DNA of 64,000 nucleotides from Sodiomyces alkalinus F11 (Eukaryota; Ascomycota; Sordariomycetes; Glomerellales; Plectosphaerellaceae): assembly GCF_003711515.1 (NCBI RefSeq), contig NW_021167080.1:2522252-2586251 (forward strand). Reading direction: 5' to 3'. This document shows, piece by piece, positions 23,066-36,500 of this stretch. Position numbers and translations under genes: made by a program. How positions within the stretch are numbered: position 1 is the stretch's first letter; each line of letters opens with the position of its first letter. The notes below the pieces were generated by a model that was not told where the DNA came from, searched no databases, and worked only from the letters and a program-made list of their open reading frames with translations.

Positions 23066-24210
23066 GGAAAAGGCATATACTATTAAGGCTAAGACGTGCT
23101 ATCATGCCGATAATAGTCGGCGTATAAATAAATACCACTACTACTCTAAGTATAATAGCCTTAAATACCGCGTAGTAAGTTATATATCTTTAATACTATC
23201 CCTATAGCCCCTCCCTTTATAGACTACTCCGTAGGCTCTATTAATCTAATACGTATAATAGCTTCCTATTACCGGTAAAAACGCTACTAAGTAGCTATAA
23301 AAGGTTTTAGTTATTACTATTAAGAAGGGTGGCCTAAATAAGAGTCGCCGTGTACGTTTTCCCTAACTATATCCCTTTATTAATCCTATATAGTACCCTT
23401 ACTAATTCTTTATAGTACTAGGGTATAGTAGTTTGATGCCAGGTTATTCTTAAAGAGTCTCTAGGTTAAGTAACGCTAAAGGTTAACCGGTTATCTACCG
23501 AGGAAGCTATAGCTACTCGGCATTAAGCTAAGAAAGTTACTAACGCCCGCTAGAAAACGGCGGAAGATATCTACGAGAGGCTTGATAGTATAGAGTCGCT
23601 CTTTAAGTAATTCGTCGGGCTATAGTAGTAGCGTCTTACTGTTAAGCAGAAACGCCTTAATATTAAATAATAACGCCTTACGTTACACGGGCGCGATCTT
23701 ACGGCCTAGGAGCGGACGACTACTACCTTTAAGCAGATAGCTACTCTTAACCTAGCCTAGGCTTAGGGAGACCTGCCTACACCCTTAGGGTCTACCTTAG
23801 CCCCCGCGGGGGTTAGCTTTATAGGTAACGATATATTTAATAACGGTGGCTCTACGTAACCTTAAGGCTTCGTGCTGTAAGGTCCCTAGGGTCCCCCGGA
23901 TCCTTATAAAGTGCCCGACGATAACGATATAGTACCGGCCTTATTAGTGAAGAAGGGGAAGAAGGCTTTAACGCCCTCGACTCCTTTATTGGAGAAGAAG
24001 AAGAAGAAGCAGTAGAAGGCGAAGACGCCGCTATCTTTTTATCCTTTAACGCTATCCGCGGGTAGTAGGTAAAAGGGGGTAATAGCTACTACCGCGGGGC
24101 AGAGCCAGGTATATATAGAGGATAATAACGGCGAGGCGGCTAGGCGGGAGTCTACCCCTCTAAATAATAAGTTAGTAGGGTTTAAGGACGCCCTAAAGGG
24201 GCCGTGATAG
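23066..24210 (+). pseudogene. Gypsy-B antisense extra frame (aORF-B), second part
   Basis: Continues from 9,195 without frame change. It begins with EKAYTIKAKTCYHADNSRR and YHYYSKYNSLKYRVV, a Cys/Tyr-rich segment that may be an eroded zinc cluster. A frame change lies around 23,200-23,260. The next part (KVTNAR, DIYERLDSIESLFKxFVGL) contains many TAG codons that would make a Gln-rich coiled region, then a Gly/Pro-rich stretch and a Lys-rich patch near 23,950-24,040. It lies antisense to Gypsy-B, between its chromodomain and its 3' LTR. No family recognised; ends are approximate. Confidence 0.5.
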
Positions 24211-24839
24211 TGTATATAGAGGAACGGTTATTTTTTTTCCAGGTTTTTTACGAGCCTTCGGGTTAGGTTTTTCCTTTTTTTTTTAACTAGTTTTAGGGTA
24301 TTCCTATTATAACCCTAATAGTCCCTAACTATACCCCTATTATAATATAAATCGTGTCTTAATCGTGACGGCTAAGTAAAGGAGGAGTAAAGGAAAATAG
24401 ACTTTAAGGGCGACACGCTATTATACTAAAAGAAGAGGAACGGGGTCGGGGGCGGGAGCGTTACGTTTAAGAAGAAGAATAAAGATTAAGAGCAGGACGC
24501 TTAAAAAGAAAGAATAGAGATTAAGAGTAAAAAGCTTAAAAGGAAAAAAATAATAACTAAGGCGATAACGCCTATATAGTTCCCGTCTAGGTTAAGGGGG
24601 GGTCCTTACCTAGGAATTTATCTCTATAGCCTACTAAAGGGTTTTATTAGTATAGCCGATATATATATCGTGTCTTTATCGGGTCCTTTATAGGAATAGT
24701 ATATAAACCGATTAGGTTCCTAGTAAGTCTCGTTATCCATAAGGAGGGGAGAAGGTAGAATAGTATCCTTATATCGTGTCTATAAGGTCTCCTATAGGAA
24801 TAGTATATAAACTTATTTAGTTCCTTAATAGTCTCGCCT
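24211..24839 (-). other. Gypsy-B region after pol, with a duplicated 66-68-bp unit
   Basis: Two similar copies lie at 24,665-24,732 and 24,771-24,836 (ATATCGTGTC...AGTCTCG), the second touching the end of pol. A separate 35-base stretch at 24,613-24,647 is nearly identical (two mismatches) to part of pol at 28,094-28,128. T-rich runs occur near 24,231-24,290. No gene is proposed. Confidence 0.55.
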
Positions 24840-27800
24840 TAAAGTAGGCGTTAACAAGTTTATCGGGGACGTTCTGCTTTAGCTCCTAGGTATTTTCTTC
24901 GTCGCTATGCCCTACCTATTTAATTAGGTACTAGCGTCGCTTACCCTAATACCGGTAGTCTAGGATAGCTTCGATCTTATACTTATTCGAGTCCGGTTCG
25001 ATATCGACTACGGGTGGTTCCGGTTATAACCTATCGCGGGACCTCTATAGTTCTAGCAGGGAAACCGGGAATACGTTATAGATCCTTATATATTTTAGCA
25101 GTGCTAGCTAGTAAGCCAGGCTATATATGCCGACGATCTTAGTCACCTTATAGGGGCTGATAAACTTATCGCTAAGCTTTTTCGATAGTCTCTTTTACCG
25201 GATATTCTTCGTGGATAGCAGGATATACTTATCGACTTTAAATAAACGTTAGGCCCGACCGTTATTATAGTACCGTTCGTAGGAAACCTAGGCTCTTTTA
25301 ATAAGATCCGAAATAGACCGGCGCTAGGCTATAAGGTATTCCGCCCGAGTCTCGGCTTCGGCGGCGCGGACCTCGCCTACCCTTAGGAGCTATACTTTAT
25401 TAGGACCTCGGGGATTATAGCCTATTAATATATCGGACAGGGTATAACGTATCGCGGAGTACCACGCCGTATTATACGTAAACTCTACTAATAGTAGTCG
25501 GTTAACCCAGTTATCCTATTCCTACGAATAGAATACGCGGAGGTAGTACTTAAGGTTTTAATTCTATCGCTCCGTCTATCTATCTGTCTATGAGTACTAC
25601 GCTATAGATAGACGCCTAACTATACTTAAATATCGATAAAGCGTTACCTAAAAACGACTTATAAATAAGGCCCCGCGATTAAATATAATACTATCAGGTA
25701 ATCTAAAAGTGCGAAAAAGGTAGTACTATAGAGACTCCGCTAACCCTTTTACTATTAGACTACTACTTAAAGGGATATAAATCGAGTACTTTATTAGGCG
25801 GTATACCGCTATAAGGATCGTATCCCATTTACGGCCTAGGCTATAGACCGGCGGTAGCCCTATGATAAAGTTAATAGATATCTTTATAAAGGGGCACTAG
25901 GGTATTAGGAGACTCGCTAGCTCGCTATAAGGCTTATAGTGCCGCGGCTTAGTACGCTAATAGATAGTATAGGTAGGTATAAACTGCCGGATATCCTTAG
26001 GTACATAATCCTAAAAGTAAAAGTCCGAAATCCTCTTAATAATCCTTACGACCCTATAGTGCCCTATACTAGGTCCGTTATAGAAACACTATAGGACCTT
26101 TTAACAGAGACTAGAGTAATCTAGTATAAAAACACGATTCTTAAAATAAAGGATACTACTACTCCTAGACTACTATCCGTACGTAGTATCGTCGCCGTGG
26201 GCTTCTCGCTAACACGCGTAAAAAGGGTCTTCCGCTTATGCCTCTACCACCTTTTCTAGTAAGGTAGGGGAATCGAGAGCGGGAAAAATAGGGTTAGAAT
26301 CGGGGGTAGTACGGGAACCACGTTAGTTCCTAATAAGGCCTAAAATAAATTACCTCGAATAAGACTCTAAGACAGGAAGGTTATCCGCTTACGCCTTTAC
26401 CACCTTTTCCGGTAAGGGGGAGTTAAGAGCGGGAATAGCGCGGGTACTATACTAGGTTCTATATAGGCCTAAGGCAGAACGCTTCGAAAAAGACTCTAAA
26501 GAAAGGTTATCCGCTTACGTCTCGACTACTAAGGTAGGAGGAGCAGGAAAGATAGCACGGGTGCTATTACGGGAACTACCCTGGTTCCCGATATAGCCTA
26601 TAAAACGCTTAGAAAAAGACTCTACCGCCTTAGCCCGGTTAGTAACTAGGGCACACTTATAGGGCGTATATTAGGGCTTCCTTAATAACCTATTCGCGGG
26701 GTTTAACGTCCCCGGGCGGTACCGGATCTTAAAATTAAACAGGGCAAGCTCCTTAAGCCACTATACGTGCTATCCCTTTAGCTTAGGCTTATCTAGCAGA
26801 TAATAATAGTTTAGGTAGTCTATTAGAACGATAATAAGGCTTTAACTATAGGCCACGTAGTGGCGCCACGTCCGAAAAGACTCGATAATAGCTATAAGCT
26901 TAGAATCGGGCGTGCTATAATTAAGCTTAGCGCTATGAAGCTAACACGATATAAATACGATAGGTCTTTATAGCCTATCCTCGAGCTAACTAATAACGGC
27001 CCTAATTACGAAAGCAGAGGCGTTAGGCTTAATTTGTATTAGTAAAGCGGGATTAAAATGCCGTAACACGGGCGCTTTCTAAAATAGCAGCTTTATTTCC
27101 TCGAATATAGACTAAGCCTACGGGGATAGTATAAGGACTCTAATATATCCCCCTTTTAGATAGTCTATAAGAGGGGTAGCGACCTTAGAGTAATTCCGAA
27201 TAAAACGTTTATAGAAACCCGTAAAACCCAGGAAGATCTATATCTTCTTAACACTATTAGGGAGCTCCTAGTCGCGGATAGCCTTAACGCGGGATAGGTC
27301 TATACGTACCCTATCTAAGCTATAGATAAACCCGAGGAACTCGATATCTCTAGTCTCGAATTCGCACTTATTAGGGTTAGTATACCGAGACCACTGCCTA
27401 AGCCTTATAAGGACCTCACGGATGTATACGCGGTAGGTAACTAAGTCCTTACTATAGATAAGGATATCGTTAAGGTACACGATATAAATAGTATTAATAA
27501 GGCCCGTTAGCACCTAATTAATACACCGCTAAAAGCTTACGGGCGCGTTAGTTAACCTAAATAGTATAATAAGGTACTCGTAGTAGCCGTATTTTATATG
27601 GAACGCCGTCTTCTATTTATCACCTACCCGTATATAAAGCCGGTGGTATACGTCCTTAAGATCAAGCTTAGTATAGTACTACACTAAAGATAAACGATCT
27701 AAGATTTCGTGGATAAGAGGCAATAGGGTGCGATCCTTAATAGTCACCTTATTCAGCCCCCTATAATTAATATAGAGGCGTAGCTTACCGCCCTTCTTTA

Positions 27801-28700
27801 AGACAAATAGGATAGGCGCGCCGGCCGGACTAGTGGATAGTCTAATCCACCCTTTCGTAATAGCATCCTATAAGTACTAACGCAGCGCCTGAAGCTCTTA
27901 TACGGCGAGAGGGTAGATAGGACTATAGGGCGGCTTCTTCCCTTTCTCGATTTTAATCGCGTAGTCCTATTACTAGTATATCGGTAGCCTCCTAGCGCTT
28001 TCGATATTAAAAGCGTTAGCGAAATCTTAATACTATTCCGGCAGCGTAGGGGTAGCCATTAAGTCCCCGTCTAGATCACGGTAGGCCCCGTCTTCTAAGA
28101 ATTTATCTCTATATCCTACTAAAGGGTTTCCTAGACCGTTAAGGCTAACGTGGCCGATACGTAGGCCCCTCGTAGAACCTAGATAGGTTAAAGTAAGGAT
28201 AGACTTAGCTTCTCTTTCCGCTTGACGTAGGGCTTTTAGAGTCGTGACTATACTAAGTTCCTTATAGCTTAAGGGGTAGGTCTATATACTAACCTGCTAA
28301 TTAACTATAGGGTTAACGCCTATAAGCCACGGCCTCCCTAAGATAATCTTCACGCCTTAGGGATTAAGGTCTATAATATAAAACTCGGCGCGCTATACTC
28401 TTTTCCGTCCCTAATAATCGGTTATAAAAATAATTCTATAGGTGGACCCTAGGGTTATCTTCGTTTATTCTTCTATAATCCAGGATACTGGAACCGGGGA
28501 CCCCTTAGGAACCTAACTAGGTCCTAGAAGGGACCGATCTAAAATATTAATATCGGCGCGTCCGTTAAGGAGAGCCGACGTCTACACCTATTCCCTACCT
28601 CGGCGAAAGGATATATATACCTTTACTAATATAGTAATAGGGGTAGTCCGAGGCGGGTATAGTTCTTAGGGCACCTCGCCTGTAACACGGCCGACCGTAG
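24840..28700 (-). pseudogene. Gypsy-B pol (protease, RT, RNase H, integrase, chromodomain), RIP-degraded
   Basis: On the minus strand from right to left: protease-like region 28,650-28,250 (GRADINILDRSLL); NPLVGYRDKFLEDG near 28,110; reverse transcriptase with [38 protein letters not shown] and VYLNDILIYS (YLND in place of YLDD) at 27,300-27,850; integrase with FRLPDSIIFNRG and TDRxTERxNxNLKYYLR around 25,500-25,850; and a chromodomain (YLIKxVGHSDEENTxEL) at about 24,850-24,960. A stretch at 27,268-27,513 is still open. This is a chromovirus-type Gypsy. Confidence 0.9.
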
Positions 28701-28709
28701 GATAAGACG

Positions 28710-29687
28710 TGGACACGGGTTAGGTATTCGGATTACTGTTATTTAAGCGTCGCTCGGAATAGGGGCTAAGGTATATAGTAGCGTAGTGCCCCTTTTAGTT
28801 ATAGTTATAGTAAGTGATAGAGTTAAGATATAATAACGGTCTAGGGCGTATAGGGTAACTAGGAGTGGGAGCGGGCGTAGGAATAGGGGCAGAAGCAGAG
28901 CTATTAGTAGAACCGTAGGTGGCCGGAGCGTAGGGGTTATAACCGTGGGTATACGAGCGGAGACGACGTAAGTAGGTAGTAGACTAGAAGTCTATCCGGC
29001 TAACGGTTAAACCGTCGGTAATAGTCAAGGCCTCTGCCCTACGGTAGGCCGGGGCTAGGTCCTAGTAATTCTTAGGAACCCCTATAGATACTATATAGTC
29101 CTGAATAGGCGGGAGCACTCTTATTAGCACTATCTAAATCCTCTATTAGTCTAGGAGCTCGCCCAGTAGTTCCGACTTTAGGGCTTCCCACCGTTATATA
29201 AACTTAGCATAGGACTCTCCCTCTCTCTAGGATAAGATAGCTTCGCTTTAGATCTACGCCGCCACTTCTTATAGGCGGGTATTATTATCGTTAACCTAAT
29301 AGGATAGCTAGGCTTATAGGGCGGTTTAGCTAATCCTATTAGAGTCGTTATCATACTTATATTGTAGTTTAGCCTGCTAGCACTCCTTAAGGTAATAGGG
29401 GAGGTATAATATAACAAAGTAGTTCTTCGTAGTGTCCGTGGGGAAGGACTAAGAATCTAGGTTAAACCGCTGATTCGTCTCCTAGATAAACATACGATAC
29501 TTAGCCTAGGATACGCTATCCTATTTAGGTAGGGGGAAGTTAAACTTAGCCTAGGTAGCCGATCCTTATATAGATATAGTGGTGGATATATCGTGGGTAT
29601 ACTAGAATCCTATTAGGGTTATAATAATACGATGTCGAGGTTTAGCTATACGATAATGGGTAATATTAGCCGGGTTAGGATTAATAG
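28710..29687 (-). pseudogene. Gypsy-B gag, C-terminal part
   Basis: Minus-strand frame reading ITHYRIAKPRHRI, FNFPLPK, RFNLDS and LPYYLKEC, then a Pro/Ala-rich tract (APIPTPAPTPSYPIRPRP). It ends in the knuckle YYNYNxKGHYATIYLSPYSERR near 28,785-28,830, a CCHC site with Cys changed to Tyr. The frame is continuous with 45,951-46,430 once Gypsy-C and one copy of AATAG are removed (AVINPTINPNPANI). Confidence 0.82.
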
Positions 29688-30044
29688 TGTAACCGCGTAG
29701 ATACGGCTTTGGGGTGGTTTGGCAGACGGTTATATAACTCCCTTTTTCAAGGCTGCGGGATCCACCTCCTATATATATATTAAGGATAGGCGCTAGATAT
29801 CCCTATCGAGGGATTAATATATAATTATTATTCTCTTTTATAATTACTTATTCTACGTTTAAGGTATCTTTCTAGTTTAACTTACGCTGCCCTGATTAGA
29901 ATAGTGACTACCGATCTACTTCTTCGCTAAAGGTTATAGCGGTATTAGGTATATTTTAGTTATGCATCGTGGTTTCGCTAGACTAATCTCTTTATCTAAT
30001 CTTTATCTTAACGATCTAGTGCCACTACGTCTTTATCCAGTTAT
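29688..30044 (+). repeat. Gypsy-C 5' LTR
   Basis: Direct repeat of 45,589-45,945, starting TGTAACCGCGTAG. The first half of this copy keeps more TG and CA than the other LTR, while its second half is more mutated, so the two copies differ in where RIP struck. Confidence 0.9.
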
Positions 30045-30899
30045 AATATAGTGCTCGGAGGCGGATTTATTCGGCGTCTCTAAAGTGTTCTAACCCTAAT
30101 CAGAGCAATAGAGGCGCTTAAGGGAGGTTCCGGCCCTCCTAAACGGACTATCAGTTAATAACCCTAAAAAGAATATAAAGATAACGACTAAGGAAGGATT
30201 TAACGCTTTAAGACCGAGGGGAGATTAGCCCTAATAAGATTAGGAAAAGAAATAACTGCTTAGGTAAGAGTTAAAGAACTATTAACACTTTTAATTATAA
30301 GACCCGCCGCCATGGAGGTAGTAATTATAGCAGAAGAAACCGATTAGATCGCGATAGAGTTAGATTCCGGATATAGAATAAACTCGATAAGGGGCTCGTA
30401 ACCCCTACTACTAATTAAGATAGACCCTTAAATGATATCGAAGAAAAGATAAGACCGCCGAGAGTAACTTACCCAGATTAGGGTAATTAACCCCTAGTAG
30501 ACCCGATAAAAAGCTAATACTAAGCGTGGGAGCGAAATAACGATACCTTATATAAGGACCCGATAGTCTAGTAAAGACCTTTATAGACCCCGTAAGCAGG
30601 TTATAGTGCTTTTTTATAAGGCTTAGCGGGTAGTGCTTTTAATATTAATATCCGTGAGTATAGCCCCTTTACTAATAGGTAATCTCCTAATTATAGGGGG
30701 CCATTTCCTTTAAGGTGAGTTAGAAAAGCTAGACCCCGAAGATAAGTATTAAGGAATAAAACCTAGGACCGCCCTCTCGTTAAAGACCTTATTACTCTTA
30801 TTAAGATAAAATAATATATATAATAACCTGGCTAGTATCTAGAATACCTATAGGATCTTCTCGCTAGACGATTAGTTCGAAGAACCTTTCTCTAAACAC
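30045..30899 (+). other. Gypsy-C leader
   Basis: Follows the 5' LTR. TAGTGCTCGGAGG a few bases in could be a primer-binding site that once began TGG. The rest is RIP-mutated and shows no recognised domain. Confidence 0.5.
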
Positions 30900-33190
30900 C
30901 CTAAGCGCCCTAACCCTATTATTATTATTCGCCTACCCCCTTATATTTATACCTAAAACACTATAGATACTTAGACTTAGTATTGCGAGCCTACCCCTGT
31001 TATCGTCGTTAGCGACTCCGACGATAAGGCTCCCTCACCGGCTATTCCCCTTATTCTTACGCCTGCCACTTCTGCTACCCCTAATTAGGGGAACTATAAT
31101 ATTAGGGCTATAGCCTTACCTCCGCCTGCTTTTAGGCCGACTACTACGTCTACCGCGGCTCCGGCTACTATTTCGATAACTACCCCTAATACTACCCCTA
31201 TTACTACCCCTGCCTAGCCTATCTTTACTACCTAGCCCGCTTCGAACGCTCCCCTTACCACCGCTAAAGACCTAATTAAGCTGCTATAAGCCCTAATAAG
31301 CCGTGACCGAGAGAGCACTATTACCGAGGTTATTATAGCCCTACCCCTTACCACTACCACGTTAAGAGCACCCCTAAATCCCCTCGTTACTAGAGCTCCC
31401 CGCTTTAGTAGTAAATCCCTCTCTATATTCCTTTAGTAGTACGATAACTATACTAAGCTTAACCGCCTTAGTAAAGCCAATAAGATTACCTATATTAACC
31501 TATACACGGATACGGCTATTCGTCCCGCTATCGAACGCCTAATTAAAGAGGTTTAAGCCGATAAGGGCGGTTAGTTTAATCTAGTTAAGAAGCTTATTAA
31601 GGAGGTCTCTTATCTAGATCCTAACTACTAACTTAACTTCTCTTACAAGGTTTATTAGCTTCGGGTAAAGTATAAGATATATAAGATTAATAGCGTTTAT
31701 TAGGTTAGGGACTTACTATAGTAAATTACTATCTAGAAGGCTAAGGCCGAGCGGGTTTAAGGCACTTTTATCGAAGACTCCAAGCTTTACGGTATTATCC
31801 TTACTATTCTATATATGGATATCTATATATTTATCGCTAATAAGCTTAAGATCCGAGGCACCGATTTAAGAAAGATAGTTAAGAGCTATAGACTGCTTTC
31901 GGAACTATTACGTAAGTGGTCTACGGATATCTAGGAAGTAGATAGTAAGCTAGTAGATAGGGACGTTATACTAAGTATAGCTAAGTCTAATTAGCCTAAT
32001 AGCACCGCTTTCTAGCCTACTATCTTAAGGCGGCCTACTATAGTCTAGGAGTCTACGGCCTCTTAATTAGATATAGATAAGCTTGCCGACCTCCTCGAGA
32101 AGTATACTATTTCCCTTATCTATAATAGAGCTAAAGGCGTTAGGGGCATTACCGCCTAAGTACTCGCCCTATCTAAGAGAATAGGCACGGAGGAGGTCTA
32201 AGCCCTCCTCGCTACGAAGTCTAATCTAAAAAACGCCTTTTATACTGTCCTTAAGCACGCCCCTTACCCTACGATAACTACTTTAATATACTTCGCCACC
32301 CCTAATCAGGATAACGGTGCCGCTTCCTAGCCTAATAACGCCTAGTATACCGAGGAGATCTACTACGGAGGACCCCTCCCTAGATATAATAACCGGTATA
32401 ACGATAGCCGCCCGACCTAGTAATACAATAACCGCCTAGGATAGTAAAGAGGTACCTAGAATAACGGATAGCCCCCGCTAGCTTACTACTACTACTACGG
32501 CTAAGAAGGGTATCGGAGAGATAACTACCCTATCCTAATCCACGATAGCGCTTATAATCTAGTTAAGTAGGAGTTTCCTGTATATTTAGTTATAGATTAG
32601 ACCGGTACCTAGGCAGCCTGCCTAAAAGCGAGCTACGAGTTAACGAGTACTAGCTATACTAATGCTTTATACTATATTAGCTAGCTACTAAGCTCTATAG
32701 CCGATTTAAAGAGCTCGTAAACCTTTATATTAAGACCTTCTAGCCTGCCACCCTCCCCTATAAGACTAATAAGACTAATAGGCTTATAATTAAGTATATA
32801 GTTAAGTAGGTATAGAAGTAGTAGACCGGTTAGAGTAGTTAGGCCACCTAAGCCACTTAAGCCTTAAGGGTTACTAAGGTTACGGGATCTATTAACTTTA
32901 TTACTACTAGAGTATATACTATGTTTATATCTCGATATACTTCGACCGACCCCTAGGACCCTCTTTAAACTACTAAGAGCGGTAGAATTAGTAAACCCAC
33001 GCTAAAAGTAGCTAGTTCCCCTAATTAGGCCGTTTAATAGACTCTAACGACTCCGGAAAGCTCCTAAGGGGTTATAGAGATAGTTAACGATACCGATATA
33101 GACGATAGTCTAACCCCTAATTCGATAGCCTCTATATCTAGACCCACTACTACCTCGACTATTACTCGGCCTATATCGCGAGCCTCGGCT
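30900..33190 (+). pseudogene. Gypsy-C gag remnant
   Basis: Plus-strand frame with a Pro/Thr/Ala-rich N-terminal part (around 31,000-31,260), then LIKLLxALISRDRESTITEV, FSSKSLSIFLxxYDNY and LYTDTAIRPAIERLIKEV. Such an order of a disordered head and a helical capsid-like core fits gag. Many TAG/TAA stops. Limits are approximate and no clear zinc knuckle is seen. Confidence 0.7.
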
Positions 33191-33539
33191 TAAATGAATA
33201 CCCTTAACTTATTTAACTAGGAGGCTATTATATAGAAGTTCTATAAGAAGAGCCTAAAGCACCTTTTAGAGATAGAGGTTAAGGTTCCTATAGTTTACCT
33301 CCTCTCTATTAATAAAGCTATCCTCGCGGACTATAAGGAGACGATAAGGTCGATCGGTAGTTAGGTAAAGCCTCGTAAAGTTATCCGCTTAACCCCTAAG
33401 GAGGCTTTTTTTATAGACTCCTTACCCCTTAGACCTAAACGCCCTATATAGTTTACGAATACTATAACTATAGCCCCTACGTCTAATAGTGCCCTATCTA
33501 TTACGCCCGCCCTAACGATTAATAAACTAAAGCCTCCTA

Positions 33540-36500
33540 CTATTTATACTAAGTATATAACGATACGGGTTAGCCTAACTAAGCGAATAGCTAAGGCCTA
33601 CTCTATAGAGGATCGGTTTTATGTAGTTATTAATATAGGAGCTATCTTTAATATTATCCGGCTAAACCTTATAGAAAAGCTAGGATCACGGAGCCGTATC
33701 GGGAAGAGTAATATTATGATTAAGGGAATTAACGACGTAGATAGGGTGAACTACGTAGGATATCTAGAGGAGTATCTCTAGGTCGGGGACTAGTATAAGA
33801 AGGTTTATTTTATAGTGATTAAGGGGATAAGGCCTAGGATACTTCTTAGCCTGCTATTCTTACTTAATAGTCACGTCTCTTTTATCTATAAGGACGGATA
33901 GATTAATATAGACTTTACCTATAGGGATACCCGTGTTATTATCCTTATTGCTAATAAGGAATAAGTTAACGACCGCCCTTATAGATAGAGCTAGCCTAAG
34001 TTTAAAGAGGAGGAGAAGCGTTAAGAGGAGGACGATTTAATCGATCTAAGTATCGGATAGTAGGGGGAGGATAGCGCCCCTTATAGTTAGTCCGGGGCCG
34101 CTACCTTAATATCGAGTAATACTAGGACTAGCGGTTCGCCCGATTAGGGGGCGAAAGAGAAGGAGGAGGCGAGGGAGGAGAAGGAGGAGAAGAAGAAGAG
34201 CGATGATAATATTTTCTTTTATTAGATAATAAGGACGCTGCTACTTTAGTAGCCTTCCTATTTACGGAGGAGGTAAAGCCCTTAACGAAGAGAATTTATA
34301 TAGCCTTAAGGGCGATACTACGAAATTAGGGCTAAGGATATAAGAGGTGTATCGCGGAGGCTCTCTATATAATAACTACGACTATATAATAATAACTAAT
34401 TCACACTAACCACTTATCTTTTTCGACTTTTCTATACTACTATTAGCCTGATTACCCTAATAGCCTCTTAGTCTCGTATTTTCGAAAGGACCAGATAATA
34501 TAGGATAATTTCTAGATAAGAGCGCTCGAGGCTCTAAAGAAAGAGAAGGATAGTATTACTAGTATAGCCGCGGTTATAACGAGGAGGCTATAATAGCCGA
34601 AGAGAAGGAAGTCCTAGGATCTTATTAAAGAAGTATACTACCCCCTTAATCTCGAAGGCGTCTTTACTATATAAAAGCCTAAGGCTCTTAAGGTTTACCC
34701 TTTTAACGATATTCTATCTAATAGAAGTATCCCCGATAAAGACCCCTACTAAAAGAAGAATATCCTCGTAGAAATTAAAAAGAAAGACTAGGAGCTAGAA
34801 GATAAGCGGTTCGTTAGCCTAATTATACTAAAGTTTTCTAAAATTATACCCTATTCGCGCCTTATACTCGAAAGACTCGATATTATCCTGATGACTGTCG
34901 ACTACTTAACCCCTAAGGAAAAGGAGCTCCTAATAAAGGTCCTCCTAAACTGTAAGGCAGTTATTATATAGGACTAGACTAAGTACGGCCGCCTTAACGA
35001 ATAGGTAGCCCCTTTATAGAAGATTCGAGCGGTTCCTTATAAGGCGTGGCAGGCGAAAAGGATCCTTATCCCTAAGGCTTTAGAGTCTATAGTCGTGAAG
35101 ATAATAAAGGACCGCCTTAAGAAAGGTATAATCGAGGAGAGCTATATAGCCTATTATAACCCCTGGTTCTTAGTTAAGAAGAAGGACGGTAATATACGGC
35201 TTATTAACTCGACTACTAAGATTCATATAGTAACCCTTTAAGATACCTTTATACCGCCTAGGGCCGACGAGTTCTCCGAGGATTTCGCTATATATAAGCT
35301 TATATCCCTCTTAGACCTCTTTTCCGGCTATAATTAGGTCACCCTTAATAAGGAGTCTCGAGATCTAACTACCTTTACGACTATTATTAGACTCTTTAGG
35401 ATATATACCCTTCTTTAGAGGGCCACTAATTCAGTAGCCTAGTTTATACGTATTATAACCTATATCCTTTACGAGCTTATCCCCTAATACTATAGACTCT
35501 TTATTAACGATATTATAGTAAAAGGACCGATAACCACCTATAAGAATACCCTAATTAGACTAGGAATTCGCTGTTTTATAGCCGAGTATATCGCTAATAG
35601 CGATAAAGTGCTTCTTAATATAGAGCTAGCTAAAGGTATTATCGTAGGTGTTAAAAGCTAGTAGTATTAGAAAGTAGCTATTATTGTAGGCTACGTCTAT
35701 AGTACTAATAGTCGTTCCCCTAAGTAGGCTAAGATAGCGAAGGTCCGAGAGTAAGAGAGGTATAGTGTAGTTTTTAACGTTTATTTATTCCTCGGTCTTA
35801 TTACCTTTTATAGAGTCTGGATTCATAAGTTCGCTATTATCGCTAGACCCCTAACCGACCTACTACGGAAGAATAGTACCTTTAAGTAGGAGGAGCCTTA
35901 ATAACACGCTATAAACGCCCTTAAGAAAGCCCTTACTACTACCCCTATCCTAATTACTATCTAGTATAGCGAAGGCGTAGGAGTTATCTACGTTATCGTT
36001 AACGCTAGTATAAATAGATAGAGTGGAATCCTCGGGTAGTACGTTAAGGATAAGAGAGCCGTGGTATAGTATAAAAGCGGACGCTAGTCTCCTACGGAGA
36101 GGGTCTATAACGCTAGTAAGCTAAAGCTAAGGGGAGTCCTAAAAACCCTTCGGCGCCTACGTAACTACCTTTATAGAGTTCACTTTATCCTTAAAACCGA
36201 TACCTAAGCCCTCCTATCCTAGTTAAAAGGATCTACTACTAACCTCCTTAATACCCTAATTACCCGATAGCTTACCTAGATCCGGCTTTTCGACTTCGAC
36301 GTTAAGTATATTAAAGGATCTAAGAATACTATAGCCGATAAACTCTCCCGGATACCCGGAATACCCTTTAATTAGACTAACGATAATACCGAAAGAGACT
36401 TAAACGATTTCATAGACGATAGAATCTTCCTCACAGAAGCTAAGATATAGTTTAACGACCCTGCCTTAGCTAACGATATCCTTAATAAGGACCTTACCTA

